64,000 bases of DNA. Origin: Paguma larvata. Taxonomy: Eukaryota; Chordata; Mammalia; Carnivora; Viverridae. Positions 61,553 through 64,000 of this stretch are shown here, piece by piece. Location: NCBI GenBank assembly GCA_030068075.1, contig CM057826.1, forward strand, positions 65,755,312-65,819,311, in the 5' to 3' direction. The notes under the pieces are model-generated. The model searched no databases, was not told the origin of the DNA, and saw nothing but the letters and a program-made list of their open reading frames with translations. The number at the start of each line of letters is the position of its first letter. Within the stretch, counting starts at the first letter, position 1. A program made the position numbers and the translations under genes.

Positions 61553-62209
61553 ATATAACCCTCTCAATTCTACTGACCATATTACATTAAGTTTAAAATG
61601 CCCAAGTTGATATTGAAACCAGTAATCTCACCCAAAAATGTTATTTTAGTTTTTCCTGGAGAGAAACCATCTCTCAGGAGAAATTCTTTATAAAGGAGTT
61701 AGGTAAAAACATTATTTTTGTGGATGCAGGCATTTATTCCTGTATTCTGAGTCAAAATCCAGCAAATTCAGCTATTTTGTGTTTCATATATTGCTATTTC
61801 ATATCTCGATCTTTAAATATTCTTTTTTTCACTTCTAGCCCAAAAAGTACCTAATATTAGTTATGACTGTACTGAGAAATAACCAATCCAGAAAACTAGT
61901 CATATTTCCAGGTAGTCCTGAACACTATCAAATCAGAAGGTTATTAAAGGAAAGCCATACTATGGTTTCAAGTGTCCCATCTTCAAACTAGTTTTGTTCT
62001 CTGTGTCAAAAGACTTTTGGGATGGACACCAGTCTTCCCTATCTTTCAAACAAACACTGGTGACTGACATTTACCAAGGAGAAATTAATTATTCAGCAAT
62101 TGAAAAGGAGTTACTAAAACCTCCTGAGATGACTATAGGGAATCATAGTGACCCAAGATCAAATGTCTAATGTTATCCATTTCTACCTTCAAACCCACTG
62201 CTTTCTATT
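61553..62209. other. Unique sequence
   Basis: No gene or repeat recognised. Confidence 0.5.
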
Positions 62210-62645
62210 AATTACAGTGTGGGAGCTTGTATGCAAAGATGGTCACTATCCATTCATTCCTTTCCTGCACATGCATGTCACTTTCTATCAAATGGAATCG
62301 ACTCCTTAACCCTCTTGAATCTAGGCTAGCCTGGGACTGCTTAGACTGATGCTCTGTCAAGTTAGGGCCTAGGCTTTAAGAGGACTAGTGGTTTTTGCTT
62401 TCTCCCTCTGGGAACTCAGCCCCTGTGCTGTGAGGAAGCCCAACCAGCTGCTTAGCTGGGTCTACATGAAGAAGAATCAAGACCTCTTGCCAACAGCTCA
62501 GGGGAGCTTCGAGCCTAGAGCGATCAACAATTTGTTGAGAGAGCCAGCTTACCCACTGCACCACTCCTTGATACCACACAGAACAGAGGCAAACTGACCA
62601 CACCTAATCCTGCCCAATTACAACTTATGAAAGAGTAATTGTTTT
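62210..62645 (+). mobile_element. MLT1-like MaLR LTR, 3' end cut
   Basis: AAATGGAATCGACTCCTTAACC, TTGAATCTAGGCTAGCCTGGGAC, GGGCCTAGGCTTTAAGAGGACTAG and GTGCTGTGAGGAAGCCCAACC are in the order seen in MaLR-type LTRs; it breaks near TTGTTTTGTTTTT where an L1M 3' end begins. Family from memory. Confidence 0.5.
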
Positions 62646-62647
62646 GT

Positions 62648-63915
62648 TTTTAATTTTTTTCCAACTCTACTTTGGTATAATTAACAAAAATTACATATAT
62701 TTAAGGTGACCTTTTAAATTTTTTTTAACGTTCTTATTTATTTTTGAGAGACATAGAGACAGAGTGTGAGCAGGGGAAGGGCAGAAAGAGAGGGAGACAC
62801 AGAATCCGAAGCAGGCTCCAGGCTCTGAGCCATCAGCACAGAGCCCGACATGGGGCTCTAACTCACAGACCGTGAGATCATGACCTGAGCTGAAGTAGGC
62901 CACTTAACCAACTGAGCCACCCAGGTGCCCCAATGTGACCTTTTAATATATGTACGCATTTTGAAATGATTATCGCAATCAAAATAATTAACATATCCAT
63001 CACCTCACATAGTTATCTGGTATTATGTTTCCTTTTGTGAAATATTTAAGATCACTTTCCTAGAAAATTTTAATTATGTAATACAGTATTCTTAACTATA
63101 CGCACCATACTGTACATTAGATCTCCAGAATTATTCTTCCTGCTTATCTAAAGCTTTGTACCTTTGACCAATATTTCCCCGTTTCCCTCACGTCCCGACC
63201 CCTTGGTAATCACTATTCTAATCTCTGTTCCTATGAATTCAACTTTTTTTAGATGCCAAATGTAAGTGAGTTAATACAATATGCCTTTTTGTATGTCTGA
63301 CTTATTTCACTTAACATAATGTATGTATAAATTACATTTTCTTATCCATTCATTTATCAGTGGACACTTAGGTTGTTTCCGTATCATGGCTACTGTGAAT
63401 AATATACATGGGGGTAAAGGTATCTCTTCCAGATACTGATTTCATTTCCTTTGCATAAATTCCCAGAAGTGGGACCGCTGGGTCATATGTAGTTCTATTT
63501 TTAATTTTTTGAGGAACCTTCATAGTTTTCGGTAATAGCAGTATCAATTTGCATTCCCACTAGTACTGTACAAAGGTTCTCTTTCCTCCACAATTTTTAC
63601 CAACATTTTTTGTTATTTTTTGTCTTTTTTGTAATAGCCATTTTAATAGGTTTTAAGTGACATCTCACTATGGTTTTGATTTGCATTTCCCTTATGATTA
63701 TTAATGTTGGGCACCTTTTCATATAGCTCTTGGTGATGTGCATAATTTCTTTTGAGAAATGTCTATTCATATCCTTTGCCCATTTTAAAACCAGGTTATT
63801 GTTTTCTTGCTACTAAGTTATTTGCATTCCTTACATATTTTGGATACTAACCCCTTATCAGATATATGGTTTGCAAATATTTTCTCATATTCCACTTGGT
63901 TTCATTTTAAATTAC
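62648..63915 (-). mobile_element. Old L1M LINE, ORF2 3' part and 3' end
   Basis: The 3' terminus (GGTATAATTAACAAAAATTAC) lies on the left; then 3' UTR, then ORF2 C-terminal codons to the right (CCATTCATTTATCAGTGGAC, GACATCTCACTATGGTTTTGATTTGC). It is split by a SINE at 62718-62934 and fades near 63915. Heavily diverged. Confidence 0.75.
62718..62934 (-). mobile_element. Feliform CAN SINE with 12-bp TSD
   Basis: Reverse SINE, well preserved, with GTGACCTTTTAA at 62706-62717 and 62935-62946 identical. Confidence 0.95.
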
Positions 63916-64000
63916 TAAATTTTGGAGTAGGTTTTATGCAATAGTTGAGTACCAAAGCATACATAAAAGTCTAAATTAAAAAAAAAGATCCCTATTCTTG

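Noticed and set aside
1..64000. CRISPR array, bacterial operon, phage or plasmid content
   Set aside because: Repeats are all mammalian transposons or microsatellites. No regular repeat-spacer pattern, no Shine-Dalgarno-led gene series and no dense coding.
1..64000. A previously undescribed biological system
   Set aside because: I looked for unusual gene clusters, repeated RNA structures and long conserved-looking frames on both strands. Everything with strong structure resolved into known types of transposable element or simple repeat.

Overview
This is mammalian nuclear DNA, almost certainly from a feliform carnivore and most likely a cat (Felidae). The main evidence is at least 17 copies of a tRNA-Lys-derived CAN SINE of the cat type: a head like GGGGCACCTGGGTGGCTCAG, a GTCATGATCTCA block, a CT-rich stretch and an AAATAAACATTAAAA tail. 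These sit beside carnivore-type LINE-1 (L1) sequence. No host protein-coding gene, rRNA, CRISPR array or operon is visible. The longest open frames belong to decayed L1 ORF2. The window therefore looks intergenic or deep-intronic, and its content is mainly layered transposon history.

Layout. 1-16 kb: old L1M and L2 LINEs, MIR SINEs, an internally deleted Tigger-type DNA transposon (9.8-10.3 kb), an L1M 3' end carrying a CA repeat, and a small CpG-rich unique patch near 11.2-11.6 kb. 16-24.8 kb: mostly unique sequence with MIR, L2 and SINE copies and one short L1 3' end. 24.8-30.6 kb: a nested complex in which a younger L1 and two SINEs sit inside an older L1 whose 5' part is inverted, beside a second inverted L1 composite. 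30.6-39.5 kb: mostly unique, with MIR, an old L1 endonuclease fragment and an LTR-like repeat. 39.55-42.15 kb: a 5'-truncated L1 bounded by a 16-bp target-site duplication. 42-46.7 kb: SINEs, an L2-like repeat, a second LTR-like repeat and an unstable TG/TA tract.

46.7-49.5 kb: the 3' half of an ancient ERVL-type endogenous retrovirus (RNase H and integrase remnants, then an LTR with a TATA box). 49.5-55.4 kb: a nearly full-length but dead L1 (5' UTR, ORF1, ORF2) that has taken several SINE insertions and lost its 3' end. 55.5-64 kb: another LTR-like repeat, about 4 kb of largely unrecognised DNA, a short L1 insertion with a perfect 17-bp duplication, a MER5A-like hAT element, an MLT1-like LTR, and an L1M fragment running towards the window end with a SINE inside it.

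How the parts relate: nothing here forms a pathway. The elements are linked by insertion order, which many target-site duplications let one read directly. Repeat family names come from remembered consensus patterns and were not confirmed by a database search. Boundaries without a stated duplication are accurate to about 10-30 bases. I found no convincing undescribed system; the best leads are the rearranged and nested L1 structures, a SINE/L1 double insertion inside one duplication, and two GC-rich unique patches.
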